From the NCBI GenBank assembly GCA_009760855.2, contig WPIO01000088.1, positions 670,001-734,000 of the forward strand: a stretch of DNA of 64,000 nt. The letters run 5' to 3'. Shown one piece after another: positions 37,401-47,049 of this stretch. Below the pieces are notes generated by a model that was given only the letters and a program-made list of their open reading frames with translations, was not told the origin of the DNA and made no database searches. The DNA is from Cristatella mucedo. Its lineage: Eukaryota; Bryozoa; Phylactolaemata; Cristatellidae. Each line of letters begins with the position of its first letter. Within the stretch, counting starts at the first letter, position 1. A program made the translations under genes and the position numbers.

Positions 37401-40400
37401 AGCGAGCTAAAGCAAAGCACATGACACTCACGGACACCATTTCGTAAGACCGCTGGCTAGTAACGACCAACGTGCACTGAATCGTGCATATGCAATAATA
37501 TATGTATATATATATATATATATATATAATATAATATACATAATATATAAATATATATATATAATACATATTAATACATAATATATAGATATAGATATAT
37601 ATATAATTTAATATAATAGTAATCTAATAATAATAACAATAGTTTAATATAATGTTAGTATAATTATATGTATATATATATATATATTATAGGATCGTTA
37701 TTATATAATAACAGTAATATAGTAATTATAACGCAAGCAAGTCACGTCGGTATGAAAAAGGCAAGTTCGCTGGCGCACAGTTGAAGCTGACCGGAGCTGA
37801 TAAGACGTCTGACCATGAAAAATTACCAGCTAATTTAGCAGCCTCTGTTTTGCATAGCGACAGAAGAGCCCTTACGGCTGTCAACACCGCTTTCAGCAGC
37901 GGCGATAAAGGATAGCCCACCGCAGGATTCGAACCTACGACGTCGGTCACGACGTCGTAAATAGCACCCACATTACCTAATGTGCCATGCTTAATTTTTA
38001 GCATACGCAAAGTGCCTAGAAATTGATTAAGTTCTCTGAGGGCGCTATACACATACATTATTATTATTATTATTATTATTATCAATATTCAGCTGATACG
38101 TGCAAGATGCAAGGTCTAGTCGCACGTAGTAAGCCTAAACCTGTGCCCGGTACGCTTTTTTCAAGCTCAATTGAAGCCGCAGCTTAGATTACACCGCCGC
38201 TGTTCAATTTATTTACAGGCTCAGCGAGCGAGTGGCTGACTACAATGAGTACAATCGAGGCAGAATATTCGCTTACCGAACAATATACAACCGAAGAAAT
38301 GGAAACCTCGAGGCTCGCTGTCTCAGAAGGATGGCCGAATACTGAAGCCAAAGGCTACCTTGCAAGAACATCGCTCGGCACAGAAAATGCACTAGGTACA
38401 CCTGCTGGTGCATTGCGATGTTTCAAACGACCATTTCTGGCTAGAGTGATTTTGAATTTGGTCATGCCAGTGAAGAAGTTCGCTTTGCAGACGCGCATGA
38501 CTCAATGACGAGATGACGAGATGACATGATGACGAGAGTCTCGAACCTTTACCGTTTGCTTTTTAACCTTTAGATGCGCTACTTGTGCCAAGAACAGCAC
38601 TGAGCCAATGCAGCACGGCTTTCCATTTCACCGTGTCTTCTAATTTCCGAAGCCGGCAAAAATATTCAACCGGATTGCAGCTCGAAGGCATTCCGAGTAT
38701 CGCATCGCAATATCGATAAGTGCCTCTGGTTTTTACCAAAATTTCTCCAACAATGACAAGTCAGAAGCTTTCTAAATGCCAAGAGACCCATGTTCATAAA
38801 ACAACATCACTTTTTCTGCTATTAAGTGGCGCGACGGTAAAGCTGAGTGGTGCACGGAGTTTCCGGTTTACTTATTCCCCCTCTCCTTTTCCCGCTCACG
38901 TTTCGTCTCCGCCCTCCGTCTATTTCAGCCCTCTTTTCATTTCCGCACTCCTCCGATTCGTCTTTCTTTTCCGTTTCCGATCTCATTTCTGCCGTCCTCC
39001 CATTTTTTTTCTTTTCGTTTCCGCTCACTTTCTGCTTATTGTCTCCTCATTTATCCATTTGTTTTCAGCCCGCATCCTTCTTACGGTACTACTCTCTATT
39101 CATTTCCGTTCTCCTTGTTTCCGATTTCTCCGTTTTCTCAAATTTCGTGTCCGCTCTCCTTCCGCTTCTGATCGCCTCCAAGTTCTACTCTCCATTGGCT
39201 TCTTTTCAACTTCCGTATCCGCTCTACTTCAGTTTCGTCTCTATACTCGGTCCCGCTCTTCTAACGGCTCCGCCCTATTTCCTTCAGTAATACTTCCGTT
39301 TTCGCTCTACTTTCGTTTCCCCCACTATCTTCGTAAGTAACAAAATACGCTAGGCTGTATTTTGAAAAAGCCGTCATCGCTGTGGGAGCTTTGTGGAGGT
39401 TAGGCGGCCCCGCCCTTTTTTATGCGTTTGCTACACTATATATAAACACTGATAGTACATTTGTATAGCCGTTTCAGAGAAATTAATTTCGTTCTTGGTG
39501 CTTTAAAAGAAGCATGATCATATGGCTTGTGGTAGCATGCACGACGTCAACAAGCATAACACGGTGAGACGGAGGTAGCATGGACAGGTGTAGCATGCAA
39601 CTACTGTTAGCGACTGCACGGCAGCACAATTTCAGCACAAAGAAAGAATCGCAGGACCCACTAGATGCTTGATAAATAGGCGCATTTTTGTATTTTTATT
39701 TATTTTAATTGGTCTAAACTACTAAAGACTATTATCCGACTTGTGCGTTGGTCTGGCCGCTGTCGGGTGGTAAACGGAAGTAATCAAGCTGGTTTGGTCC
39801 AGCGGTTAAGGTGCTCGCCCCCCCCCCCCGACCAAGGTCTGGCTGAGGTCGTGGACTCGAGCCGGGAGGCATATGTAAAGCGCCTGGATAGAGATTAAGT
39901 TCTCTTGGGGCGTTATACAAATGAATTATACATAAATCAAATCGAGCCATAATTGTCGCCTGCTCCAGTCATTCAGAAGAACGTAGTAACGGACGGCACT
40001 TGAGTGCGGCAGCCTCAATTTAGAATGATATTTAGCCGGCGATCAACCTTTATATGGAAGTAGTTGGTCTCATCTGTGTGTTCGCTTTGCTGCCAGCTTT
40101 TTTACCAGTCTTGGTTGCAGGCTTTGTTGCCAGACTTGGTTGTCAGATTCCAGGAATTTTTCTTTCTGTCTTTGCAACAGGCCAACAGTAATATTTCTTA
40201 TAGAGAGATGAAAAAATGCGATCAAAAATACGGTTTATTAAAGACCTCCAACGGCGGTTGCAGTTGAAGCAGCAATTACGCAGTTCAGAACTTTCAAATG
40301 CCGACCACCTGCGATGGGAACGAGGGATCGACTTTTATTCTAGGCGTTACTTTTTTATGTAATTGGTGACTTGAAACGTGCTTAAAATAATTAGGGTAGT

Positions 40401-43400
40401 AGTGTTTTTCTGCAAAGGAGTGGTTCCTTTAACTTATACGTAATGGACTGCCTGAAGATTTAGCATGCGACCGCTAGTTTGTCTTCGTGAATGAATATTG
40501 CATTAGACATAAAATAATTGCACGAAATAAATTCTAGACTTCGACAAGAAGGCAACACTTGTGTGACCACGTTCTCAGAACATCTAGCCAATATACTGCA
40601 TATAAATTTGCAATAATAATTGAATCTACGTTCTCTCATTTACTTTCTATTTACTCTTCCTGTATGTACTTATGGTTGCTCACACTGTGCATGCCGCCAC
40701 TAAGCAATCGTGCATGCCGATCCTGTGCAGGTCACCACTAACCATGCTATTCTTGTTGTTTATCGAGAATAATACCACTAACCATTCAATCGTGCTACCT
40801 TTACAGCAAATTTAAAGGGCCTAGAAAGAGATTGAGTTCTCTAAGGGCGCTATGTTATATCCATTATGATTACTACTATTATTACTATTAGAAAATGTTT
40901 GTCTGATAAGGGGAGAACAGTGTGCTAGCAGCTTAGAATCTGAATTTCAGAGTATAGTTACGTGACAAGAAAAGTAAGTTCAGACTCATCACATGCGAGT
41001 ACATCGGCGTCAACTTCCACGAGCACACTAGGAGTCGATGCCGCGACTAAAATGGCGCTACGAACCAACGAAAGCTCACTAATCAACTACAGTCAGACCA
41101 CTGGCCACGATTTTCCGACGGGAACGGCGGCGACAACTGCCATACAGCTGATGGCAACTGTCCAACATCAGACGACAGCTGCCCAACAGCAGACGACAGC
41201 TGTCCAACAGCAGACGAGCGAGCCTACATCGGCAAGTGGGCGCTCGAATTTCTTTGTTAGTTCAGTGACTGTCAAGGCGTCAGCCAGGAGTAACTCCACG
41301 TCAAATACGACGGCAGCGGAAATCACCACGTCACGCGCAACTTTCAGTTCTCTGGCTAATAAAAATGCCTCTTCTGTAACAGGTAGGGAAATTGGGAAAA
41401 ACTTGCTTAATTTAGCTAGCGATGCATAACTGTTTGACGTGCTGCTGACAGTGCTCTGACGTGATGCGCTCTGTGTAGTGGGCCGCAATGGCCCACTAGG
41501 TAAGGTGGTCACTCTAACGACCGAGGGCGTGGGATCGAATCCTGCCCTGTTCGATCCTTTGTTGCCGCTGCAAGCGGTGGTGATGGCCTCCACTGAGGCG
41601 CCTCTGTCGCTATCCAAAAAAAGGCTGCTAAATTGGCTAGTGGTTTTTTATGATTACAGATTTTGAGCCCAAAAAAAACTATGTCAGCTTGTAGCCGCCG
41701 AGGAGTTCAGCTCCTGACGCCGCCTGGCGGAAAGCGATTTCAGCTTTCGCAAAATCTGCTAGTCAGTTCCTGGGCGACTAAATTGATACAAAGTCTAGCG
41801 CATCTTAAGGTTTTGAAGCTATTTTCGCGCCATATGCATAGATTTAGATCACGGACATTTGTGTAAAGCTCTCCTTGAACTCTGAGTCATCTTATGATTA
41901 CCTCCTATCAATGTCTGCTATTTCACGCTTCGGTCAAAGTTGAGAGGTGTAAGTTGACAAGGCTTAAGTAGACAAGTGGCAAGTGCTTTGAAGAAAACTT
42001 CAACAAGCTTTGAAAGAAGGCTTTCAGTAAACTCTTTAGGTAATTTCATTAAGAAGTCTCATTGAAAAGATGCATATATCGCAGTGCTTTCAAAGTGACT
42101 GCACGGCCCAACGGATCAGAGCTGCAGTCGACCCCAGTTGAGTTTCTTCTTATGGTTTGTGCAATCAGAAAAAAAACTATCACCCGGACTTTGGCCTTTA
42201 ATTTCCTAAAGCCTTACAACGACGAGACCAAGCTAATATCTATGGGCAAGACTAGTTTCACACTCGAGCCATTAAAGCATCATTGTTTGGATTATCTAGT
42301 ATCCGCCAGTATCCCCTGCCCGGTGTAACTTGAGGCTTCTATTTACAATATCCAGTAATGTTTTTTATTTAATAGTCAGTATTTAATATTTATGTATGCT
42401 TATTAATGAGAATGTTTTTACTCCTTATTTGGAATGGCTATTCCAAAAAATGACTCGTTATCGAATGGAGCACATTGTCTGCTGAGGAAGCTTAGCCTAG
42501 TTTCAGCTGAGAAGTATCGAAACAAAATCAGTGCTTTCATAGATATGAGTCAAACCAGTCGAAACCGCTTCCGCTTTCGGAGCGCCTAGCCTAGATTAGT
42601 GCAAATCTCGTTACTACTCGGGACTCATGGCCGGCGTCCTTAAATGCCTGAAGCTGGTACCCAACTAGGCAGCTAGTCGGGTCTGTCGTCGACGGCGTCG
42701 CTGCCACATCGCGCCAATTTCCTGCCCTGTGCTTCAGCGGCTACTTATTAAGCACCGAATTGAATTCGCCGTCTTCAGGCTAAGTTACAGGTCAGAGGTC
42801 ACTCCGCTTCCGCCCGTCCACATAGCCGATCTTATCCGATCCAATTCGACCTTGCTCCCCCCTTGCTCCCCCCCCCCCCCGCGCTCGCACGTGACCCGCT
42901 CTTCCTCCTCCTTCGCGCCTCCTGATCACCGCCTCGCTCCTCCGTTGGGCGCTCGCACGTGACCATCTCTTCCTCTCCGCCCTCTGTTTTTCCCGCTACT
43001 CCTCGAACAGTAAAGAAATCCCGAGGTGAGTTTATATACGAAGAAGTGTATGCGTCGAAATATGCCGCAAGCTCGAAGCTCCTTTCTGGCCGCTGGCATC
43101 GCGTGAAAATGACCATGGTAGAATTTTTTTAAGTATCGGCTAATGACTCGTCTGCTCCCGCTCTACTCGCTCTCTGCGTTCACCTTTCCGCCCCTCCGCG
43201 GGATGCGGGTTCGTCCTTTTTCTTTTTCTTTCGCGCTTTCTTGATCACTTGTCAAAAGTTGCTTGCACGTCACCAATTCCGTGCTGCTCACTACCCAGAC
43301 TGCTCTCCTCACTCTGCCAATCTTCCCGGTTTCTCTTCGTTTCGCGAGACGTGACGTCCGTTGGCCACCGAAAGCGTACCGAAAGCCGCTTAGGCTGTGA

Positions 43401-46400
43401 GTGCGCTATGCAAGACTGTCCTGCGTTACACGCACGCGGCCTTTGTGGCTTTGTGGAGTTACAGACGGGGAGATACATTACATTGCTCTAATCACGGCTA
43501 CTGTTATCCGAAGGCCCCGGTTGTAGCCCCGTATCTTTTTTCCATGCCGTTCTATTGCGCTACACAATTTGAGTGCATTTGAATCCTTGTCACGCAATAA
43601 AACGTTAAAAGTTACAACAACTTGGCAATAAAGCTTCGCTTGCAGCGAGACGCAAAGCTCATATATACGATACGCATTCGGTTCCCCTTCGGGCGCCCTG
43701 TAAATGACATGACATTACCATCATTATTAAATTGAGTATCTTTGCAGATAGTCTATCGCCAATTTAGGACAGCATTTAGTGGGTCCCTGTAATTCGTTAT
43801 TCGTGTGCCTATGCGTGCTGACACTGTGCATGCTGCCACTAGCCATGTTATTCATGTTGTTTATCAAGCAAGATATTATTCACCATTCAATCGCGTTTCC
43901 CTTTGCAGCAAATGTGAAGCGCCTTGAAAGAGACTGAATTCTCTAAGGACGCTGCATCAAACGCATTACTATTGTTATAATTGTTGTTATTATTATAGCC
44001 TAATCGATTAGCATGGCTCTCTCAATTTATGATGGAGAATTAAGATAGGCTTTCCACGATACGTTTCTCCTGAAGCGTCGAGTAGGTGAAGAGCCGATTT
44101 TCACAACTTTTGTAACTTTCTAATTGGTGTATCAACCGCATTGCCGCCGTAAATCGGAGTAATACTCGAATCCTAATATATTACAAGGGTTTAAATTATA
44201 TTATATGCGACTATATTATTTTATAATATTTATCATAATATTATAATATTTGTTTCTACTATACAATCAATATCAATATTAATATTATTAACTTAATATT
44301 ATAATATTTAATGGTAATATTATAATACTCGCTAGCTTTTTAGATTCTCAAATTCTAGCTCTCATTTTACAAACGGGCTGTACCAGCATACGTGTCCTCC
44401 GTCTAGAATAGGACCGAAAACTTGGAGCTCGTTATATTCAGTGCTATTTACATCTCGTTTTATTTTATATTATATTTTATTTTATATTTACATGCTCGTT
44501 ACATTCAGTGCTAGTGCTCAGCTGACGTGCGACGAATACCAGCGAAGCGTCTACTCTCGGCATCAGGCTTAGCGATTGGACGGTGCCATATCCCAATCTA
44601 GGCAGTATGTTACTGGCAGTAGCGGCACGTGGCAGCAACAAATAGCGTCTATATTTAAGATAGCGGTTCAGTCTCTATATCGCAGAAAAGTCTATTTGAC
44701 AGTTATGGAGGGTTGCAGGTTCGAACTGTGGCCATTGGGTACAGCAACTCTTGTCAGGCCTAAAGCCTAGACAGCAGCTCAGCTTAATTGCTTGGGCACA
44801 ACTTCTGGAGCAGAGCTGACTACCTATTACGTATCTTCGGCTTTTATGCTGTCTTCGCTATAGATTATCGCATAAGCGGTGCCCAGATATAATTCAGGCA
44901 TCTCAAATATAGGATGACACTCACAATCTGGCTAAATTAGCACACGGGCGTTTCACTTTCAGTAGCGGACCATTTACACCAGGATTTTAGGCAACATATT
45001 GTAAGGAGTTCTGATGGCACACCAGGTAAGGTGGATGCTTTTAATGACCTCGGTCCCGAAGTCGTGGGTTCTAATCCAGCGATGGGCGATCCTTTATCGT
45101 CGCTTCAAGTGGTGGTGATAGCCGTAAAGGCTCCTCGGTGGCTATATAAAAGAGGCTGCTTAATCAGCTAGTATCATACCATCGCACGCAATGTGATATT
45201 GAATATTTTCCGGAGTGCATTAGGCTCAAGTGCTTAATAGCTTATACTGCTGAATTGCTGTAAGAACTGTGTACTATGCAGTTCGTCCGTTCCGCCGCAA
45301 CGGCAAAGGGCAGATAAAAGGTAAACAGAGCTCAAGCGAACGTAGTCCGGCCATTAATCTGGCGAATGAAGCCAAAGATAAGAACGGCTCGCCTACGCGA
45401 ACTGTGATTTAGCTCAGGGGTCAAGGTGCTCGCCCTTGACGACCGAGGTGGAGGGCTCGAGCCCTCCGGCACGTCCGAAGCGTCCGGATAAAGATTAATA
45501 TTTCTTGGGGCTATATGCAAATAAAACAATTGTGTAATTTCACGCATTTTTATTTTTTTATTTTCATTTTCGATTTCTTCATGCATATTTTTAATTTGAA
45601 TTTTTTTTTATTATTTTTATTTTCATTATTAAGCAGCCAATTAAAGTAGCTTTCTATTGTAATTAAGCACTCTTCGAATCTAGATTGATTTCCCAGTGTA
45701 GGGTCGATAAGCCTGTTGTGAGCAGCTGATAACGGACCTGCTGATAACTGGCCCGGTCTACTCTGGTCTTTCTACTCTCTGGCCCGGTATACTCTCTGGC
45801 TCGGTCTGCAGCTTTGGTCCGCTGATGAGCAGGAACTCGCAGCGTCGCTCCGACGCAAAGCGCTGAATGCCCTGTGCGCACGTGTTCCCAGGCTGCTTAA
45901 AGCCCACTAAAAATCGTTCGCTCGTTTTCCAAGACTTTCAACTCCAGCAGCGGCGAAGGGCGAAGCCTCGGGGCGGCACTCCGCACGCGACTAACGCACG
46001 AGTCGTGTGCAGCCCGAGCGGAGCCAGTACAAATTCACTAGTATTCGCTTCTTGCGATCGTCGATGGTCGTCGATCAATCGATCGATCGATCGATCGCCA
46101 TCGCCTTGCAGATTCAAACCCGGCCGTCCGGAGGCTGCTAAACTCTTCGACGAAATTCGCCAGCGTGTCGGCTGGATTCGCTGGCGTCTGGGCAGTCGGG
46201 AAGAACGGAGCGGCCTACTACAGGTATCCGACCTTTGGCGACTGCTGCTCAGTGGGAGACTATTGGGCAGCGGCTGCTGCTGAGCCGCAGGGCTGGGCGA
46301 AAGTCTCCTCGCTGTACTCAGGACCGCGGCTCGTATATTATTCTCTGTATGATTACTGTGGCGGTGCGACTGTCAAAGTGAACAATGCGTCCGACGCTCT

Positions 46401-47049
46401 CGCGCTCGCTCACTCGTTCTCGCTCTCGCTCGCGGCGAATTCCTGGCCGTTCGACGGCTGCTGCTGGATCGGCATCGGCAGCCGCGGCGGCGTGATTCGA
46501 CTGCGCTTCGCTGCCGACAATCAGTCGGCCCCATACTATGGCCTGTCCGCCGGCGGAACCATCTACTCGCTTTCGCCAGGCTTGGGCACGACGGCGACGA
46601 TGGGAAGGAAATCCTGCTGGCCGGCGAGCGGCCGCGGCAGCGCCGCTGTAACGGCGTGTGGCACAGCCGCGTGGCTTGACATTGCCTACGGCTCGTCAGG
46701 CTTGTGGGCCATTGCCTTGCAGAACGGCTCGCTGTTTTACTCGCTGGGCTCTCGCAGCATCGCCACCGCGGCTCGGTGTCCGGGCGCTTGGGTCTTGGTC
46801 GCAGGCCTTGGTGTCAGCGGCGTCGGCGGAAAGTTCGTCAAGATTGCGGCCGCGGGGGACCTGCTCCTGGCCGTGGACGGCACGGGCGCGATCAGCTCCC
46901 GTCAGGGTATAAGCGCGCTCGATCCGTCGGGAACTCACTGGAGCAAGCTGAATTTGAGTCTCACCGTCAGCGACCTTTCGCTCAGTCCGGCGGGCGTCGC
47001 CTGGATTGTCGATGGCATCGGTGACGTGTACACAGTTTCTGTCCTATGA
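25365..47049 (+). CDS. Secreted PAN / Ser-Thr linker / tectonin lectin-like protein, six exons
   Basis: Exons 25365-25416, 25548-25805, 32697-32888, 38219-38395, 40951-41382 and 46112-47049 join in frame to 2049 nt: 682 residues plus TGA. All five introns are phase 1. Residues 1-17 form a signal peptide (RR, then ADALLLVAMALHF). Residues ~18-103 carry a PAN/apple-like domain with Cys at 54, 55, 58, 65 and 77. Residues ~104-371 are Ser/Thr/Ala/Gln-rich with several Asn-X-Ser/Thr sites, a likely O-glycosylated stalk. Residues ~372-682 are a tectonin-type propeller with repeats such as GFAGVWAVGKNGAAYYR, SGLWAIALQNGSLFY and PAGVAWIVDGIGDVY. Known tectonins bind carbohydrate or lipopolysaccharide, so a secreted recognition lectin is the natural inference. 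The 12.4-kb span between exons 2 and 4 could hide further exons. A convergent paralogue lies at 51179-61904. Confidence 0.75.
25548..25805 (+). CDS. PAN/tectonin gene exon 2: PAN/apple-like domain
   Basis: Acceptor cttttaaag, donor gtgagt from 25806; 258 nt, phase 1-1. Hallmarks are VAQCCRRCAAAGSQC followed by YFAKSRTC, the usual spacing of PAN-domain cysteines. A GCC repeat encodes an Ala run after the domain. Confidence 0.72.
26195..26260 (+). mobile_element. SINE2 head fragment
   Basis: GACAACCAAGGTCACGGGTT plus CAAGTTATTGCCTGG resembles the B-box region of family 2; the tail is missing. Confidence 0.35.
26690..26826 (-). mobile_element. SINE1, near full length
   Basis: Reverse copy: ATTCATATGTATAGCGCCCC tail end, GGGGCTCGCGCCC B-box region, GGGCGAGCACC core. 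Intronic in the PAN/tectonin gene. Confidence 0.85.
27165..27300 (+). mobile_element. LINE B 3' terminus
   Basis: CACCGAATGCGCACCGAAAG through GCGCTACGCAAAGCTCTCCT, ending in an ACATTA-type tail. Confidence 0.8.
27527..28045. repeat. Tandem duplication, units ~275 and ~245 bp
   Basis: GTCAGCTAATCCTAAT opens both units. Both contain GACATTGAGCGTC, an A-rich block, AAAAAGGCGGGG and ACAATAACTTG(A/G)TGATAACG. They differ mainly in the length of the A-rich block. Confidence 0.9.
28375..28515 (-). mobile_element. LINE B fragment (reverse)
   Basis: The minus strand reads TCCTAGACTGTGGAACTCGC ... CAACGACAACTACTCTCCTG, matching 34222-34300. Confidence 0.8.
28516..30050. other. Intronic sequence, no supported exon
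   Basis: An 81-codon plus frame at 28739-28984 has no domain I recognise. A reversed LINE A terminus lies at about 29037-29097 (ACACTTGATAGAGTGCCCTA). Confidence 0.45.
30060..31435 (+). mobile_element. LINE A, longest copy; defective reverse transcriptase
   Basis: The plus strand covers the RT palm and thumb to the 3' end: LGVTGYALQWFRSYLSG, VPQSGLLGPVLF, then the FxYxDD box, a QLDDRI segment, LPACTIRRLQLVQNSEARLV, the 3' UTR and the terminal stem-loop with ATT tail. The second position of the YADD box is a TAG stop (Y-stop-D-D), and other stops and shifts follow, so it is dead. It lies in the intron between exons 2 and 3 of the PAN/tectonin gene. Confidence 0.9.
31436..32450. other. Intronic sequence, nothing recognised
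   Basis: No exon, repeat family or RNA gene seen on either strand. Confidence 0.5.
32455..32555 (+). mobile_element. Decayed SINE2-like fragment
   Basis: GAGCATTTGTGATAGCTGCT plus TATCAAATAAATTACCAAGG and GCAGCTAATGC echo the family 2 tail. Head not clear. Confidence 0.4.
32697..32888 (+). CDS. PAN/tectonin gene exon 3: Ser/Thr/Ala-rich linker
   Basis: Acceptor tttctttaag, donor gtgaga from 32889; 192 nt, phase 1-1. It contains TPAAAASSAEDSTTSEAEN and LPSSQSPTVTLAN. It is open only in this frame and fits both neighbours in phase. Confidence 0.6.
33035..33305 (-). mobile_element. LINE A 3' UTR and terminus (reverse)
   Basis: (AAT)n, then TTGATAAAGCGCCCTCAGAG, then the 3' UTR segment with repeated AGCATGC words as in the copy at 7000-7230. 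Confidence 0.88.
33700..34535 (+). mobile_element. LINE B fragment: RT C-terminus, 3' UTR and end
   Basis: A broken frame reads LGVVFDNCLNFKNSVKK, then LGYCNSLLAGLPNKVTRPLQ and PRWLPIDQRI, typical of CR1-type ORF2 ends. It then continues into the family B 3' UTR and end. Multiple stops. Confidence 0.85.
34560..35440. other. Intronic sequence, nothing recognised
   Basis: AT-rich in its second half; no exon or repeat family identified. Confidence 0.5.
35445..35600 (+). mobile_element. Decayed SINE2 copy
   Basis: CACTGCAAGATGTGACGACAG, CAGCGCTTTATAAACGAGGC and TGTTGCATAAGTTGACC correspond to the family 2 3' half with many changes. Confidence 0.5.
35790..36640. other. GC-rich intronic stretch
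   Basis: A 105-codon plus frame (36046-36363) is Arg/Ser-rich with no recognised domain. A good donor (gtgagt at 36114) has no phase-compatible acceptor. Not called as coding. Confidence 0.4.
37030..37260 (-). mobile_element. LINE B 3' end (reverse)
   Basis: The minus strand matches 14480-14700, including CGTACCAAAAGCC and GCGCTATGCAAAACTCTCC. Confidence 0.82.
37490..37735. repeat. AT-rich microsatellite region
   Basis: (TA)n, TAATATA and similar runs without coding potential. Confidence 0.85.
37820..37985 (-). mobile_element. SINE2 copy
   Basis: The minus strand shows AGGTTCGAATCC, a near-consensus B box, followed by GGGCTATCCTTTATCGCCGC and the family tail. Confidence 0.82.
37998..38080 (+). 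mobile_element. SINE1/LINE A-type 3' tail
   Basis: CAAAGTGCCTAGAAATTGAT ... GAGGGCGCTATACACATACA followed by (TTA)n. It lies directly next to the reversed SINE2. Confidence 0.65.
38219..38395 (+). CDS. PAN/tectonin gene exon 4: Ser/Thr/Glu-rich linker
   Basis: Acceptor atttacag, donor gtacac from 38396; 177 nt, phase 1-1. It encodes segments such as SASEWLTTMSTIEAEYSLTE and ARTSLGTENAL. Less Ser/Thr-dense than exon 5. The donor is weaker than the others. Confidence 0.55.
38870..39335. repeat. Polypyrimidine tract, ~465 bp
   Basis: The plus strand is almost all C and T, built on degenerate CTCTCCTTTCCGTTTCCG-like words; the minus strand is the purine complement. The long open frames on it are compositional. 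Confidence 0.85.
39445..39705 (-). mobile_element. LINE A 3' UTR and terminus (reverse, diverged)
   Basis: It retains the order terminal hairpin, AGCATGC-rich UTR, then GCAGGACCCACTAGATGCTT, as in the copy at 33035. Confidence 0.75.
39785..39935 (+). mobile_element. SINE1, full length
   Basis: AAGCTGGTTTGGTCCAGCGG head, GGTGCTCGCC followed by a C run, ACTCGAGCC B box, then AAAGCGCCTGGATAGAGATT and CTCTTGGGGCGTTATACAAA. Confidence 0.9.
40655..40890 (+). mobile_element. LINE A 3' UTR and terminus
   Basis: GCTCACACTGTGCATGCCGC, ATCCTGTGCAGGTCACCACT, then AAAGGGCCTAGAAAGAGATT and GAGTTCTCTAAGGGCGCTAT. It ends 60 bp before exon 5 of the PAN/tectonin gene. Confidence 0.82.
40951..41382 (+). CDS. 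PAN/tectonin gene exon 5: Ser/Thr/Gln-rich linker
   Basis: Acceptor gaatttcag, donor gtaggg from 41383; 432 nt, phase 1-1. Composition is mucin-like: SSHASTSASTSTSTLG, repeated QQQTTAVQQQT units, and NSTSNTTAAEITTSR. A near-duplicate CAGACGACAGCTG(C/T)CCAACA unit shows a small internal repeat. Confidence 0.7.
41478..41640 (+). mobile_element. SINE2, full length
   Basis: AATGGCCCACTAGGTAAGGT head, GGGATCGAATCCTG B box, GCAAGCGGTGGTGATGGCC core, and end GGCTGCTAAATTGGCTAG. Confidence 0.85.
41650..43260. other. Intronic sequence; possible RT relic at 42150-42330
   Basis: An 88-codon plus frame includes FLKPYNDETKLISMGKTSF, which resembles the segment after YADD in CR1-type reverse transcriptases. 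No other RT block is visible. C-rich runs occur at ~42856-42880. No exon supported. Confidence 0.4.
43265..43490 (+). mobile_element. LINE B 3' end
   Basis: ACTACCCAGACTGCTCTCCT through CGTACCGAAAGCCGCTTAGG, ending GGAGATACATTACATTG. Confidence 0.85.
43750..43995 (+). mobile_element. LINE A 3' UTR and terminus
   Basis: TTTAGGACAGCATTTAGTGG, then the AGCATGC-like UTR, AAGCGCCTTGAAAGAGACTG and an ATT/GTT tail. Confidence 0.85.
44000..45000. other. Intronic sequence, AT-rich, no exon seen
   Basis: Runs of TAATATTATAATATT at 44200-44330 and ATTTTATATTATATTTTATT near 44460. No supported gene. Confidence 0.5.
45008..45172 (+). mobile_element. SINE2, full length
   Basis: GATGGCACACCAGGTAAGGT head, GTGGGTTCTAATCCAGC, GGGCGATCCTTTATCGTCGC and end GAGGCTGCTTAATCAGCTAG. 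Confidence 0.85.
45408..45530 (+). mobile_element. SINE1, full length
   Basis: GATTTAGCTCAGGGGTCAAG (good A-box match), GGCTCGAGCCCTCC (B box), then a shortened hairpin tail. Among SINE1 copies this head is closest to a tRNA. Confidence 0.85.
46077..46099. repeat. (GATC)n tetranucleotide repeat
   Basis: Just upstream of the acceptor of the tectonin exon. Confidence 0.9.
46112..47049 (+). CDS. PAN/tectonin gene exon 6: tectonin beta-propeller
   Basis: Acceptor ccttgcag (ag 46110-46111), entry phase 1; TGA at 47047-47049; 311 residues after the split Asp codon. Tectonin-type repeats with Trp-centred blades: GFAGVWAVGKNGAAYYR, SSGLWAIALQNGSLFY, KFVKIAAAGDLLLAV, SGTHWSKLNLSL, PAGVAWIVDGIGDVY. 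The sequence is GC-rich with strong codon bias compared with its intron. Longer than the paralogous exon on the minus strand (248 residues), mainly in the central blades. Confidence 0.82.

Noticed and set aside
45408-45480. Possible functional tRNA gene
   Set aside because: A and B boxes are good, but there is no complete cloverleaf with paired acceptor stem, and the sequence continues into the SINE1 tail.
46658-47024. Frames overlapping the plus-strand tectonin exon on both strands
   Set aside because: Shadows of a GC-rich coding exon; only the tectonin frame has recognisable repeats.
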